64,000 nucleotides of DNA, taken from positions 34,019 to 98,018 of the forward strand of contig NZ_RCVJ01000030.1 of assembly GCF_003667505.1 (NCBI RefSeq). Reading direction: 5' to 3'. Positions 44,249 through 54,082 of this stretch are shown here, piece by piece. This DNA is from Micromonospora sp. BL4 (lineage in GTDB: Bacteria; Actinomycetota; Actinomycetes; Mycobacteriales; Micromonosporaceae). Numbering within the stretch: the first letter of the stretch is position 1; each line of letters begins with the position of its first letter. Under the pieces are notes generated by a model. The model worked only from the letters and a program-made list of their open reading frames with translations. It was not told the DNA's origin and searched no databases. Made by a program: the position numbers and the translations under genes.

Positions 44249-44300
44249 CCTCTCAGACCTCTTCCGGAGGTCAACGGGTGGGACGGTCCGAGGAGGAGAC

Positions 44301-45350
44301 ATGACGGCCGAAGGCTTCCAACTGGGGCTCAACTCGTTCGGGGAGGTCGCCACCGATGGCGGCCGCGTCCTGAGCGACGCCGAGACCGTGCGACTGCTCG
44401 TCGACGAGGCGCGGCTCGCGGAGTCGGTCGGCCTCGACGTGTTCAGCCTGGGTGAGCACTACCGCGAGGGCCACAACGACTCGGCCACGCCGGTGCTGCT
44501 CGCGGCGATCGCGACGGCGACGCAGCGGATCCGCCTCGGCACCTCGGTCACGGTGCTCAGCACGAACGATCCGGTACGGCTCTACCACGAGTTCGCCACC
44601 CTCGACGCGGTGTCCAACGGCAGGGCCCAGATCGTTCTCGGCCGGGCGTCGGCCACCGAGTCGTTCCCACTGTTCGGCTACGACCTGGCCGACTACGAGC
44701 GGTTGTTCGAGGAGAAGCTCGACCTCTTCGTACGGCTCCAGCGGGACGAACCGGTCACCTGGTCCGGAACCGTGCGCAGCCCCCTGACCGCGCAGCGGCT
44801 GCACCCGCGGATGCGGACAGGCGGCATCCCGACGTGGATCGGCGTCGGCGGGAGCCCGAACTCGGTGGTCCGCGCCGCCCACTACGGGCTTCCGCTCATG
44901 ATGGCGATCATCGGCGGGCGCCCGCAGCGCTTCGCCGGCAACGTCGATCTCTATCTCCGGGCGCTCGAACAGGCCGGGCATACTGTCCAGCCGATCGGGC
45001 AACACTCGCTCGGCCTCGTCGCGGACACCGACGAGGAGGCGGTGGAGACGTGGTGGCGGTACTGGCAGCCGGTCGTGGCGGCGCTCGCCGAGGAGCGCGG
45101 CTTCTACAAGCCGGACCGCGCGCGCTACGAGGCCGAGATCGACCACGGCGCGCTGTTCGTCGGGTCACCGGAGACGGTCGCGCGGAAGATCGCCACAATG
45201 GCCCGCGATCTGCGACTGAGCCGCTTCGACCTCAAATACGACATCATGCACCTGCCTCGCGAGGCACGCGCGCGGACCATCGAGCTGCTGGGCAGCGAGG
45301 TCGCGCCGCGGGTCCGGGAGCTGCTGGCGAAGGAGCCCACCAATGTCTGA
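44301..45350 (+). CDS. LLM-class flavin-dependent oxidoreductase
   Basis: Bacterial luciferase-like TIM-barrel protein of 349 residues. Landmarks are GLDVFSLGEHYREGHNDSA, RIRLGTSVTVLSTNDPVRLY, VSNGRAQIVLGRAS, TWIGVGGSPNSVVRAA and the late [17 protein letters not shown]. These enzymes use FMNH2 or F420 with O2 or with another electron partner. The stop overlaps the next gene by 8 bp and the two products are about half identical by eye, so a heterodimer like LuxAB is possible. It is the first gene of the MarR-controlled operon. Confidence 0.9.
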   Translation: MTAEGFQLGLNSFGEVATDGGRVLSDAETVRLLVDEARLAESVGLDVFSLGEHYREGHNDSATPVLLAAIATATQRIRLGTSVTVLSTNDPVRLYHEFATLDAVSNGRAQIVLGRASATESFPLFGYDLADYERLFEEKLDLFVRLQRDEPVTWSGTVRSPLTAQRLHPRMRTGGIPTWIGVGGSPNSVVRAAHYGLPLMMAIIGGRPQRFAGNVDLYLRALEQAGHTVQPIGQHSLGLVADTDEEAVETWWRYWQPVVAALAEERGFYKPDRARYEAEIDHGALFVGSPETVARKIATMARDLRLSRFDLKYDIMHLPREARARTIELLGSEVAPRVRELLAKEPTNV

Positions 45351-46374
45351 CCTCGAGTTCGGCCTCGACACCTTCGGCGACGTACCGGAGGACGACTCGG
45401 GTAAGCCGATCTCCTACGCTGCCGCCATCCGGCAGGTCGTCGACGAGGCGGTGCTCGCCGACCAACTGGGCGTCGACGTCATCGCCCTCGGCGAGCACCA
45501 CCGGCCCGAATATTCGGTGTCGACGCCGGAGACCGTGCTGGCCGGTATCGCCACCCGCACGTCGCGGATCCGGCTCGCCTCCGGGGTGACCGTGCTGAGT
45601 TCGGACGACCCGGTCCGGGTGTTCCAGCGCTTCGCGACGGTCGACGCGCTGTCGCACGGCCGGGCCGAGGTCATCCTCGGTCGCGGCTCGTTCACCGAGT
45701 CGTTCCCCCTGTTCGGCTACGACCTGCGCGACTACGACGTGCTGTTCGAGGAAAAGATCGAACTGTTCGTGAAGCTGCTGGACGAGCAGCCGGTCACCTG
45801 GAGCGGCACCAAACGGGCTCCGCTGGAGAACGCGGACGTCTTTCCGAAGACGGAGTCGGGTCACCTCACCACCTGGGTGGGCGTCGGCGGCTCGCCGCAG
45901 TCGGTCGTGCGTACCGCCCGGTACGGCCTCCCGCTCATGCTCGCCATCATCGGTGGGGCTCCCGAGCGCTTCGCGCCCTACATCGACCTCTACCGGCGGG
46001 CAGCCGAGCAGCTCGGCACGACCGCGCACCCGGTCGGGATGCACTCCCCCGGCTTCATCGCCGACACCGACGAGGAGGCGAAGGAGCTGTTCTGGCCGCA
46101 CTACCGGGTCATGCGGGACCGGATCGGGCGGCTGCGGGGCTGGCCGCCGATCCGTCGCCAGGAGTTCGACGCCGAGGTGGAGCACGGTTCCCTCTACATC
46201 GGCTCACCGGAGACCGTGGCCCGCCGCATCGCCGGGGCGATCCGCAGCGTCGGCGTCGGCCGCTTCGACCTCATCTACACGGCGGGAGCCCAGCCGGTCA
46301 GTGCCCGGATGCGTGCCGTCGAGTTGTACGGCACCAAGGTGATCCCCCTGGTCCGTGACATCCTGGCCAGCTGA
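45343..46374 (+). CDS. LLM-class flavin-dependent oxidoreductase (paralogue)
   Basis: Second luciferase-like protein of the operon, 343 residues, close to the first: [85 protein letters not shown] and [14 protein letters not shown]. The motif [11 protein letters not shown] is shared by both and is typical of their subfamily. Start and stop overlap with the neighbours and spacing of 41 bp to the next gene show one operon. It may work as a separate enzyme or as the partner of the first. Substrate unknown. Confidence 0.9.
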   Translation: MSDLEFGLDTFGDVPEDDSGKPISYAAAIRQVVDEAVLADQLGVDVIALGEHHRPEYSVSTPETVLAGIATRTSRIRLASGVTVLSSDDPVRVFQRFATVDALSHGRAEVILGRGSFTESFPLFGYDLRDYDVLFEEKIELFVKLLDEQPVTWSGTKRAPLENADVFPKTESGHLTTWVGVGGSPQSVVRTARYGLPLMLAIIGGAPERFAPYIDLYRRAAEQLGTTAHPVGMHSPGFIADTDEEAKELFWPHYRVMRDRIGRLRGWPPIRRQEFDAEVEHGSLYIGSPETVARRIAGAIRSVGVGRFDLIYTAGAQPVSARMRAVELYGTKVIPLVRDILAS

Positions 46375-46415
46375 CCCACCCCTCGAACACCGCCTCGGCA
46401 CCCCGGAAGGAAGAC

Positions 46416-47132
46416 ATGAACGGCAACGGCCGGAACAGGCCACAGACCCTCGCTGTCCTCGGCGCCGGCAAGGTGGGCACCGTGCTCGCTCGACTCGCCG
46501 TCGCCGCCGGCTACCGGGTGCTCGTCGCCGGCTCCGGTGACCCGGCGAAGATCGCCCTCACCGTCGAGGTGCTCACGCCCGGGGCGGTCGCCACCAGCGC
46601 GGCCGACGCCGCGGCCAGCGCCGATGTCGTCATCCTCGCCCTTCCATTGGGCAAGTACCGCAACGTTCCCGCCGAGACGCTGCGCGGCAAGCTCGTCGTC
46701 GACGCGATGAACTACTGGTGGGAGGTCGACGGCATCCGCGACGACCTCACCAACCCGCGCACCTCGTCCAGCGAGACCGTCCAGGCGTTCCTGTCCGACG
46801 CCCGGGTCGTCAAGGCGTTCAACCACATGGGGTATCACGATCTGGAGGATGAGGCGCGGCCGGCCGGAGCGGCCGGCCGCAAGGCCATCGCGATCGCCGG
46901 CGACGACGCCGCCGACCTCGCGCTGGTCGCGTCCCTCGTCGACGCGCTCGGCTTCGATCCGGTCGTCGCCGGTCCCCTCGCCGAGGGCGTACGGCTCGAA
47001 CCGGGCAGCGAGTTGTTCGGCGCCAACGTGAGCGCTGACGAGGTGCGGGTCATGCTCGACCGCTTTCCCGAATCGGAGCGTGGGCGGACCATCGCCTCGG
47101 CGCGATCCTCGACGTCGCAGGAGACGACGTAG
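46416..47132 (+). CDS. NADPH-dependent F420 reductase-like NAD(P)-binding protein
   Basis: Protein of 238 residues of the F420H2:NADP oxidoreductase (Fno/NPD) group. The N-terminal Rossmann loop is [17 protein letters not shown], then [16 protein letters not shown], a conserved [13 protein letters not shown], and [31 protein letters not shown] in the second half. GGAAGGA lies 4 bp before the ATG. Given the luciferase-like enzymes of the same operon, it could recycle F420 or NADPH for them; F420 use is an inference. Family members also include NAD(P)-binding proteins of other function. Confidence 0.85.
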   Translation: MNGNGRNRPQTLAVLGAGKVGTVLARLAVAAGYRVLVAGSGDPAKIALTVEVLTPGAVATSAADAAASADVVILALPLGKYRNVPAETLRGKLVVDAMNYWWEVDGIRDDLTNPRTSSSETVQAFLSDARVVKAFNHMGYHDLEDEARPAGAAGRKAIAIAGDDAADLALVASLVDALGFDPVVAGPLAEGVRLEPGSELFGANVSADEVRVMLDRFPESERGRTIASARSSTSQETT

Positions 47133-47136
47133 TCCG

Positions 47137-49395
47137 TCAGCAGCCGGCGCGTACGGCCTCGCGCGCCGCACGGGCGAGCTGCTCGTCGTGCGGCCGGCCA
47201 AGCTCACGGGCGAGCCCGATGGTGCGGTCGAGCAGCGCGAGCGCCTCGTCACAGCGACCCGCCACGCGGGACGTCTCGGCGTGGGTGTGCAGGAAGTCGA
47301 TCTCCATCTGCACCTCCGCCAGCGGTTCCAGCAACTCGAAGGCACGCCGGTGGTGTTCGAGAGCCTCCTCGGGTGAACCCATGATTCGCAGCGCGACGCC
47401 GAGATAGTTGTGGCACCACGCCTGGTTGTGTTGCAGGTTGTTCTGCTCGGACAGCCGCAACGCGTCGTGCAGCGTCCGCAGTGACTCCGCCGGGTCGTGC
47501 GCAGCCAGTGCGACGCCGAGGGTGACCAGCCCGGTGATCCGGGCGGGCCCGTCGGCCAGGGCGATCGAGGCCCGGGCGAGTTCGACGGCTTCGCTGTGCC
47601 GCCCGAGGCGTAGGGTCACCCATCCGTCGAAGGCCAGCGCCTGGGCCTGCCCCGCGCGCCGCCCGATCCTCTCGAACAGCTCGCGTGCCCGCCGGAAGCG
47701 CGCCTGTGCCGCTTCGAGGTCGCCGAGATCCCGGCGGACGAGGCCGATGCGCAGCGCCAGACCGGCCGCCAGGTCGTCGTCGTCCGGCCCGGACCGCTCG
47801 GCCAACTCGTAGGCGGACAGCGCCTCGGTGAGGCGTCCCGCGGCGGCACGGGTGTAGCCCAGGTCCGCGAGCAGCGCGGCCCGCTCCTGGTCGCGGCCGA
47901 GACGTGCCGCGGCGGCCGCGCCGGCTTCGAGCAGTCGTGCCTGGTCGTCGGTGCCGCGGTGCCGGAAGAACCAGACCCGCATGGCCTGCGGCAGGTCGGC
48001 CACCACCTCGTCCATGCCGAGCCGCACGGCGGCGTCGAAAGCGGCGATCAGGTTGACGTACTCAAGATCGAACCAGGCCATGGCCGCCGCCGGATCGCCC
48101 GGTGACGGTTCCTTGCGGTACGGCGAGGGCAGCGTCCGGTCGTGGGCGACCGCCTGCGCCAGATAGTGCGTCAGGACGCGGCGCAGGGCGGCTTCAGCCT
48201 GCGGCTCCTCGTCGGCGGCGAGGTCCGCCGCGTACTGCCGGATCAGGTCGTGCATCCGGTACCGCCCGGGCGACAGCTCCTGGATCAGGTGGGCGTCGAC
48301 CAGCTCCTCCAGCACCGCGCCGAGCCGGGCGGGCGGCAGGTCGGCGAGCGCGCCCGCCACCGCCGCGTCGAAGTCGGCGCCCGGCAGCACGCCCAGTAGC
48401 CGGAACATGCGGCGCTGCACGGCGTCGAGCTGCCGCAGCGACATGCCGAACACGGAGTCGAAGCGGTTGGCGGTGTCGCGCAGCCGCTCGGCCAGCACCG
48501 CCACCGTCCAGCCCGGGCGGTGGCGAAGCCGTGCGCCGGCCATCCGGAGCGCCAACGGAAGCCCGCCGCACTGCCGCAGCACCTGACCGACCGCTTCCTC
48601 CTCGGTGAGCGCGACCCCGGCCGCCCGGCCGAACAGGCTCGCCGCGTCACGGTCGGCCAGTGGCTCCAGGGACACCGGCGGCACACCGTCCAGGCTGACC
48701 AGCCGGTGGCGGCTGGTGATCAGGACCGTCGACTTTCCCGCGCCGGGCAGCAGTGGGCGCACCTGCTCCGCGTCGAGCGCGTTGTCGAGCACGACGAGCA
48801 CCCGACGGCGGGACAGCTCCGACCGCCAGAGCGCCGCGCGTTCGGCGGCGCTGGCCGGCGGCTGCGGGACATCCAACGCGGCCAGCAGCCGGCCCAGCGC
48901 CGCCTGCGGCTCCAGCGGCTCCTGGCCCGGGGTGAAGCCGTGCAGGTCGAGGTAGAGCCCGCCGTCCGGGTACGACGGGGCTAGCCGATGGGCCACGTGC
49001 ACGGCCAGGCTGGTTTTGCCGACGCCCGGCATGCCGTCGACCGCGACCGCTCCGGCCGTCCGCAGCAACTCTTCGACCAGCGCCGACTCCGCCTCCCGCC
49101 CGGTGAAGTCGAACAGGTCGCCCGGCAGGTCGTTGCGGCGCGGGACATGTGCCGGGCCGGCCTGAGCCGCCTCGGCCCACACCGCGCGCAGTGGCCGGGG
49201 GTCGCGGCCGACGGCCCGGCACAGCGCCACGACGGCCTCCCACGGCGGCACCAGCCGACCGGTCAGATACCGGGACAGCGACGAGCTGCTCAGGCCCGAC
49301 TCGCGGGCGAGGGAGCGCAGGCTGAGCCCGCTCAGCTCCTTGATCCGGGCCAGCTGAGCCACCAGTCGCTCCTGGGGGCTGGACACCTGCAACAC
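47137..49395 (-). CDS. XRE-type HTH regulator with NB-ARC ATPase and TPR repeats
   Basis: STAND-class regulator of about 750 residues. An XRE helix-turn-helix (about 20-70: LSLRSLARESGLSSSSLSRYL) is followed by a conserved pair of Arg/Pro-rich helices. An NB-ARC domain follows with P-loop DGMPGVGKTS (about 120), Walker B-like RRVLVVLDNA and STVLITSRHRLV. A winged helix region (about 350-450) and TPR repeats (about 560-745: ALSAYELAERSG, ARFRRARELFERIG, EALEHHRRAFELLEPL) complete it. The start could be GTG 49395 or GTG 49386; neither has a strong ribosome-binding site. It is convergent with the F420 reductase-like gene. Likely a transcription activator sensing an unknown ligand. Confidence 0.88.
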   Translation of the reverse strand: MLQVSSPQERLVAQLARIKELSGLSLRSLARESGLSSSSLSRYLTGRLVPPWEAVVALCRAVGRDPRPLRAVWAEAAQAGPAHVPRRNDLPGDLFDFTGREAESALVEELLRTAGAVAVDGMPGVGKTSLAVHVAHRLAPSYPDGGLYLDLHGFTPGQEPLEPQAALGRLLAALDVPQPPASAAERAALWRSELSRRRVLVVLDNALDAEQVRPLLPGAGKSTVLITSRHRLVSLDGVPPVSLEPLADRDAASLFGRAAGVALTEEEAVGQVLRQCGGLPLALRMAGARLRHRPGWTVAVLAERLRDTANRFDSVFGMSLRQLDAVQRRMFRLLGVLPGADFDAAVAGALADLPPARLGAVLEELVDAHLIQELSPGRYRMHDLIRQYAADLAADEEPQAEAALRRVLTHYLAQAVAHDRTLPSPYRKEPSPGDPAAAMAWFDLEYVNLIAAFDAAVRLGMDEVVADLPQAMRVWFFRHRGTDDQARLLEAGAAAAARLGRDQERAALLADLGYTRAAAGRLTEALSAYELAERSGPDDDDLAAGLALRIGLVRRDLGDLEAAQARFRRARELFERIGRRAGQAQALAFDGWVTLRLGRHSEAVELARASIALADGPARITGLVTLGVALAAHDPAESLRTLHDALRLSEQNNLQHNQAWCHNYLGVALRIMGSPEEALEHHRRAFELLEPLAEVQMEIDFLHTHAETSRVAGRCDEALALLDRTIGLARELGRPHDEQLARAAREAVRAGC

Positions 49396-49555
49396 CGTAC
49401 CGTCCCGGCCCGCGCGAGCGGATCGGCGCTGCGTCTGCCCTGCTGGACAGGGGTCTTCGTGTCCCACGGTGTCCCACGGACCGCGCGTGTCCCGGCACGC
49501 CGGTGGTCGGATGACTCCCGTCAGGAACACGGACGACGAAGACGAAGGAGAAGCG

Positions 49556-50011
49556 ATGTCGACCGAGCGCATGCCGAACCCGGCGGTTCTGCTCCCCGAC
49601 GCGATGGAGGCCCTGATGGCCGTCAACAGGGCGGTCGCGGGCGGCGGGCTGGACGGCAGGCTGCTGGCGCTGAGCCACCTGCGGGCCAGCCAGATCAACG
49701 GCTGCGGCCCGTGTGTGGCCGGCGGCGCCCACCAGGCCCGTCAGCACGGTGCGACCGCCGACCAGGTGCACGCCGTCGCCGCGTGGCGGGAGACGCCCTG
49801 GTTCAGCGACGAGGAGCGCGCCGCGCTGGCGCTGACCGAGGCCGTGACGCGGCTCGCGGACCGGCCGGACCCGGTGCCGGACGAGCTGTGGGACCTGGCC
49901 GCCAAGCACTTCGACCAGAAGGAGCTGGCCGCGCTGCTGCTCAACATCGCCATCACCAACGCCTTCAACCGGCTCAACGCGCCGACCCGTCAGCAGGCGG
50001 GCGCGTGGTGA
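49556..50011 (+). CDS. Carboxymuconolactone decarboxylase/AhpD-like peroxidase
   Basis: Protein of 151 residues with the AhpD-type active pair in INGCGPCVAGGAHQAR near residue 50 (C-x-x-C) and the helical bundle ETPWFSDEERAALALTEAVT typical of CMD proteins. These cysteines with a nearby His resemble alkylhydroperoxidase D, a disulfide reductase of peroxidase systems. GAAGGAG stands before the ATG. It starts a two-gene plus-strand unit with a DUF1801 protein, with a hairpin terminator behind that unit. It may deal with peroxides or act as a small redox protein. Confidence 0.9.
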   Translation: MSTERMPNPAVLLPDAMEALMAVNRAVAGGGLDGRLLALSHLRASQINGCGPCVAGGAHQARQHGATADQVHAVAAWRETPWFSDEERAALALTEAVTRLADRPDPVPDELWDLAAKHFDQKELAALLLNIAITNAFNRLNAPTRQQAGAW

Positions 50012-50083
50012 CCGGTCCCTGACCCGTGACCGCTTCACCGACCAGTACCACCCGACGCCACGATCACCGAGAGGACATCTGAC

Positions 50084-50542
50084 ATGTCGACCACGACGAA
50101 GACCACCACCGCCAACAACGAGCAGTACGACGGCTTCACCGAGGAGGAGCGCGGCGCGATGAAGGAGCGCGCCAAGGAGCTGAAGACGCGCCCCAGGCGG
50201 GGCGCCAAGGCCGACACGGAGCCCGACGTGCTCGCGAAGATCGCCGAGATGGCCGAGCCCGACCGGCTGATCGCCGAGCGGCTGCACGCCGTGATCAAGG
50301 CGAACGCGCCGGTCCTCACCCCGAAGCTCTGGTACGGCATGCCGGCGTACGCCCGCGACGGCAAGGTGGTCTGCTTCTTCCAGAGCGCGGCGAAGTTCAA
50401 GACGCGGTACGCGACGCTCGGCTTCAATGACCAGGCGAACCTCGACGAGGGCACCATGTGGTCGTGCTACTTCGCGCTGACCGAGCTGACGGCCGACGAC
50501 GAGGCGCGGATCGCCGCGCTGGTGCGGCAGGCGGTGAGCTGA
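50084..50542 (+). CDS. DUF1801/YdhG-like protein
   Basis: Protein of 152 residues. The N-terminal 55 are charged and low complexity ([35 protein letters not shown]). The conserved part is the DUF1801 (iron chaperone Fra/YdhG-like) fold: [37 protein letters not shown], then [12 protein letters not shown] and a Leu/Ala-rich end ([15 protein letters not shown]). Family function is not firmly known. It follows the AhpD-like gene by 72 bp and is followed by a strong hairpin, so the pair forms a unit. Confidence 0.85.
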   Translation: MSTTTKTTTANNEQYDGFTEEERGAMKERAKELKTRPRRGAKADTEPDVLAKIAEMAEPDRLIAERLHAVIKANAPVLTPKLWYGMPAYARDGKVVCFFQSAAKFKTRYATLGFNDQANLDEGTMWSCYFALTELTADDEARIAALVRQAVS

Positions 50543-50555
50543 GGACCCGGTGCTT

Positions 50556-50598
50556 CTCGGCGGGAGGTCGGACGTGCCTACGCCGACCTCCCGCCGAG
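50556..50598 (+). terminator. Hairpin terminator after the DUF1801 gene
   Basis: A perfect 16-bp stem (50556-50571 / 50583-50598) with an 11-nt loop, 14 bp past the stop. Confidence 0.85.
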
Positions 50599-50694
50599 GT
50601 GCCCAGCGATAGTGATCCACGTCACTCGGGATGAACTTTCACCCGTCGGTCACGTCCGGAACACCTGGATACCTCTCGAGTTCATCCAGGGAGC

Positions 50695-53600
50695 ATGATG
50701 CCTTCAGTTCGCAAGTTATCGGCGCTGGCACTGGTGGTGCTGGGCGTCTCGGCGGTGGCTCCGGGTGGTGTGCCGGCCTCGGCGCAGCCCCGCGCCGCGA
50801 AGCCGGCGACCACACCCACGGTCGCGTCCAAGCCCCGGACGGTCACTCTGCTCACCGGCGACACCGTCCACCTCAGCACGGTGGACGGCCAGACGGCTGT
50901 CGACGTCGTGCCGGGCAAGGGACGGGAACGGATCCCGTTCATCACCCACAGCGCCGGCGAGGACGTGCGGGTCATCCCCGCCGACGCCGTCGGCCTGCTC
51001 AACCGGGGCAAGCTCGACGAGCGGCTCTTCGACATCTCGACGCTGGTCCAATTCGGCTACGACGACACCCGGGCCAGCCTGCCGCTCATCGTCCAGCACG
51101 GCGGCGCCACCCCCGCCGGTCTCGCCGGCGCCCGGACCACCCGGGAGCTCACCGGGGCGAGCGCCGTCGCGGAGAGCCGCGCCGACGCGGTGTCCTTCTG
51201 GAACAGCCTCACCGCCGCCAGTGGCACCGAACGGCAGTTGCGGCCCGGGTTCGACAAGATCTGGCTCGACGGGCTGCGCCAGCCCTCCCTCGACGTCAGC
51301 GTCCCGCTGACCGGCGCGCCGCAGGCCTGGCAGGCCGGCTGGACGGGAACGGGGGTGAAGGTCGGCGTGATCGACACCGGCGTCGACCAGACCCACCCCG
51401 ACCTGACCGGCCGCGTCGCCGCCGCGGAGAACTTCACCGCCGACCCGGACGCCCTCGACCGGGTCGGCCACGGCACCCACGTCGCCTCCACGATCGCCGG
51501 CGGCGGGGACGCCTCGCAGGGCCGGTACAAGGGCATGGCGCCCGGCGCGTCCCTCTACAGCGCCAAGGTGTGCGTCCAGGAGGGCTGCCCGGAGTCGGCG
51601 ATCCTGGCCGGCATGACGTGGGTGGCGCAGCAGGGCGTCAAGGTCGCCAACATGAGCCTCGGCGGCCCGGACAGCCCGGGGACCGACCCGATCGAGGCGG
51701 CCCTGGCCGACCTCACCCACCGCTACGGCGTGCTCTTCGTCGTCGCCGCGGGCAACGACGGCGCGGGCGGCGAGTCCACGGTGGACTCTCCCGGCAGCGT
51801 GGACGAGGCGCTGACCGTCGGGGCCGTGACCAAGACGGGCGAGCTGGCCGAGTTCTCCAGCCGGGGCCCGCGTGCGGGCGACGCCGGCATCAAGCCGGAC
51901 ATCACCGCGCCCGGCGTCGGCATCGTCGCCGCCCGCAGCTCGACCTCCGACCTGTGGCCGGACGACGAGAACCCGCAGTACACCAGCATGAACGGCACCT
52001 CGATGGCGACTCCGCACGTGGCCGGCGCGGCGGCGATCCTGACCCAGCAGCACCCGGACTGGACGCCGGAGCGGATCAAGTCGACGCTGATGTCGGCCGC
52101 GCAGCCGAACACCGCCATCGGCGTCTACGAGCAGGGCGCGGGCTTCCTCGACGTCGCCCGGGCGATCCAGCAGACCGTCACGGCGAGCCCGGTCAGCGTC
52201 GCCTTCGAGCGGACCACCGCCGCGCAGACGCGCACCGTCACGTACGCGAACAGCGGCACGTCCGCCCGTACCCTGGCGGTCGCCCTCGACGCCAAGGACG
52301 CGGACGGCGCCCCGGCGCCGGCGGCCCTGTTCAGCCTCAGCGCCTCCTCGGTGACGGTTCCGGCCGGCGGCACGGCCACCGTGACCGTCACCGCGCAGGC
52401 CGGCGCCAACCTGCCCGACCGCTACTTCGGTGGTGAGCTGACCGCCACCGGCGGCGGTACGCAGGTGCAGACCCCGGTCGCGCTCGACATCGCCCGCCGC
52501 CAGCTGACCCTCAAGCTCATCGGGCCGGACGGCGGAGCGCCCCGGGCCGACCAGGGCTGGGTGACCGTCCTGACCGACCTGGACCGGCAGACCCTCCTGG
52601 TGCTCGACGACCCCACGGTTGCCACGCACCGCGTCCGCGCGGGCCGCTACCTGGTGCAGACCTACCTGCAGACGGGCGACCCGAACGGCCCGCAGATCAC
52701 GTCGCTGGTGCGCCCGAGCCTCGACCTGAGCAGGGACCAGGCGCTCACCGTGGACACCCGCCTGGCGAAGCCGATCGCGGTGTCGGTGCCGAACCCGAAG
52801 GCCACCGCGGTCTTTCAGGAGTCCGGCTGGACGATCCGGACCGAGCAGCCGCAGATCTGGGGCAGCAACGACCCGTACGGCGTGCTGATGAACGTTCCGT
52901 TCGACCACGTGCGGACCGCGCAGATCGGATCCGGTAAGACGCCCGGCTTCGTCTCCTACGTCAACGGCATGTGGGGCCAGGTCGCCCAGGACGGCAGCCT
53001 GCACAACAGCCCGTACGTCTACCGGGTCTACTTCTACGAGCCCGAGAAGATGATGAACGGTCTGACCCGCAAGCTGCGCGCGGGCGACTTCGCCACGGTC
53101 CGCTCCCGGATCAGCGCGGACGTGGCCGACGTGCCGGTGGCACGGCTCGCGGTGGCGCACGCCCCCGGCAACTCGCCGATCAGCCGGTCGAACGACGGCC
53201 GCCAGACTCCGCCGAGCTTCACCTACGACGTGCCGAACACCATCACGGAGTACTACAACCAGGACAAGAACGCGGTCTGGCAGTCGACCTCGGCCCAGCA
53301 GGGGTACACGTACTACCAGTCGCCGTGGACCAGCTACAAGCCTGGGCGCACGTACACCGTGAAGTGGGCCAACGGCGTGATCGGCCCGGTCTTCCCGGAG
53401 CCGAACTTCGGCCAGCAGTTCGCCACCCGCTACTGGGGCGACACGATGGGCGGGCCGGGGCCGCTGCACGGCGACGGCGCCGGGCACATGGGCTTCCGGC
53501 ACGTCGTCGGCGGCAGCGTGCAGGTGGACCTGTACCGCAACGGGGTCAAGATTGGCGACGCGAACCAGACGCCCTGGACGTGGGACGTGCCCGCGGCGAA

Positions 53601-54036
53601 GGGTGACTACCGGCTGGCCGCGACCTTCCGCAGCGACCCGGCCTTCACCCTGTCGACCGTGGTCGACGCCGAGTGGACCTTCAAGTCCGGGCACGTGTCG
53701 GACGGCGACCTGGTGAAGCTGCCGATGACGGCGATCCGGTACACCCCGGAGCTCGACATCGACAACAAGGCGCCGGCCGGCCGGCTGTTCGCGCTCCCGA
53801 TCTCGCTCGACCGTCAGGTCGGTGCGGCGCCGGGCCGGACCACGAGCCTGACCGTCGAGGCGTCCTTCGACGACGGCCGGACCTGGCGGAAGCTGTCCGT
53901 GCTGCGGTCCGGCGAGAAGGCGGTCGCCTGGGTGCACAACCCGGCCGGCACCGGCTTCGTCTCGCTGCGCTCCGCCGCGAAGGACACCAGCGGCAACACG
54001 GTCAAGCAGACCGTGATCCGCGCCTACCGGTACTGA
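50695..54036 (+). CDS. Secreted S8 family serine peptidase (subtilase), second copy
   Basis: Exported protease of 1113 residues, similar along its whole length to the peptidase at 36877. Signal peptide about 1-31 ending ASA. A prodomain-like region of about 170 residues follows (RTVTLLTGDTVHL, RLFDISTLVQFGYDD). Catalytic triad: Asp227 (VGVIDTGVDQTHP), His259 (GHGTHVASTI), Ser436 (GTSMATPHVAGA). The remaining ~600 residues are beta-rich. A second ATG follows the first directly; AGGGAG precedes both, so either could be used. It ends in a very strong hairpin. Convergent with a SARP regulator. Confidence 0.92.
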   Translation: MMPSVRKLSALALVVLGVSAVAPGGVPASAQPRAAKPATTPTVASKPRTVTLLTGDTVHLSTVDGQTAVDVVPGKGRERIPFITHSAGEDVRVIPADAVGLLNRGKLDERLFDISTLVQFGYDDTRASLPLIVQHGGATPAGLAGARTTRELTGASAVAESRADAVSFWNSLTAASGTERQLRPGFDKIWLDGLRQPSLDVSVPLTGAPQAWQAGWTGTGVKVGVIDTGVDQTHPDLTGRVAAAENFTADPDALDRVGHGTHVASTIAGGGDASQGRYKGMAPGASLYSAKVCVQEGCPESAILAGMTWVAQQGVKVANMSLGGPDSPGTDPIEAALADLTHRYGVLFVVAAGNDGAGGESTVDSPGSVDEALTVGAVTKTGELAEFSSRGPRAGDAGIKPDITAPGVGIVAARSSTSDLWPDDENPQYTSMNGTSMATPHVAGAAAILTQQHPDWTPERIKSTLMSAAQPNTAIGVYEQGAGFLDVARAIQQTVTASPVSVAFERTTAAQTRTVTYANSGTSARTLAVALDAKDADGAPAPAALFSLSASSVTVPAGGTATVTVTAQAGANLPDRYFGGELTATGGGTQVQTPVALDIARRQLTLKLIGPDGGAPRADQGWVTVLTDLDRQTLLVLDDPTVATHRVRAGRYLVQTYLQTGDPNGPQITSLVRPSLDLSRDQALTVDTRLAKPIAVSVPNPKATAVFQESGWTIRTEQPQIWGSNDPYGVLMNVPFDHVRTAQIGSGKTPGFVSYVNGMWGQVAQDGSLHNSPYVYRVYFYEPEKMMNGLTRKLRAGDFATVRSRISADVADVPVARLAVAHAPGNSPISRSNDGRQTPPSFTYDVPNTITEYYNQDKNAVWQSTSAQQGYTYYQSPWTSYKPGRTYTVKWANGVIGPVFPEPNFGQQFATRYWGDTMGGPGPLHGDGAGHMGFRHVVGGSVQVDLYRNGVKIGDANQTPWTWDVPAAKGDYRLAATFRSDPAFTLSTVVDAEWTFKSGHVSDGDLVKLPMTAIRYTPELDIDNKAPAGRLFALPISLDRQVGAAPGRTTSLTVEASFDDGRTWRKLSVLRSGEKAVAWVHNPAGTGFVSLRSAAKDTSGNTVKQTVIRAYRY

Positions 54037-54043
54037 GGTTGAC

Positions 54044-54082
54044 GACCCGGACGCGGCGCCGCACCGGCGCCGCGTCCGGGTC
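54044..54082. terminator. Bidirectional hairpin between the S8 peptidase and the SARP gene
   Basis: A perfect 17-bp stem (54044-54060 / 54066-54082) with a 5-nt loop GCACC. It begins 7 bp past the S8 stop and its right arm reaches the stop codon of the convergent SARP gene. Confidence 0.85.

Noticed and set aside
50658..50682. GGAAC-N17-GTT, an ECF-like promoter before the second S8 gene.
   Set aside because: The GTT is only 13 bp from the ATG, leaving no room for a leader with the visible ribosome-binding site.
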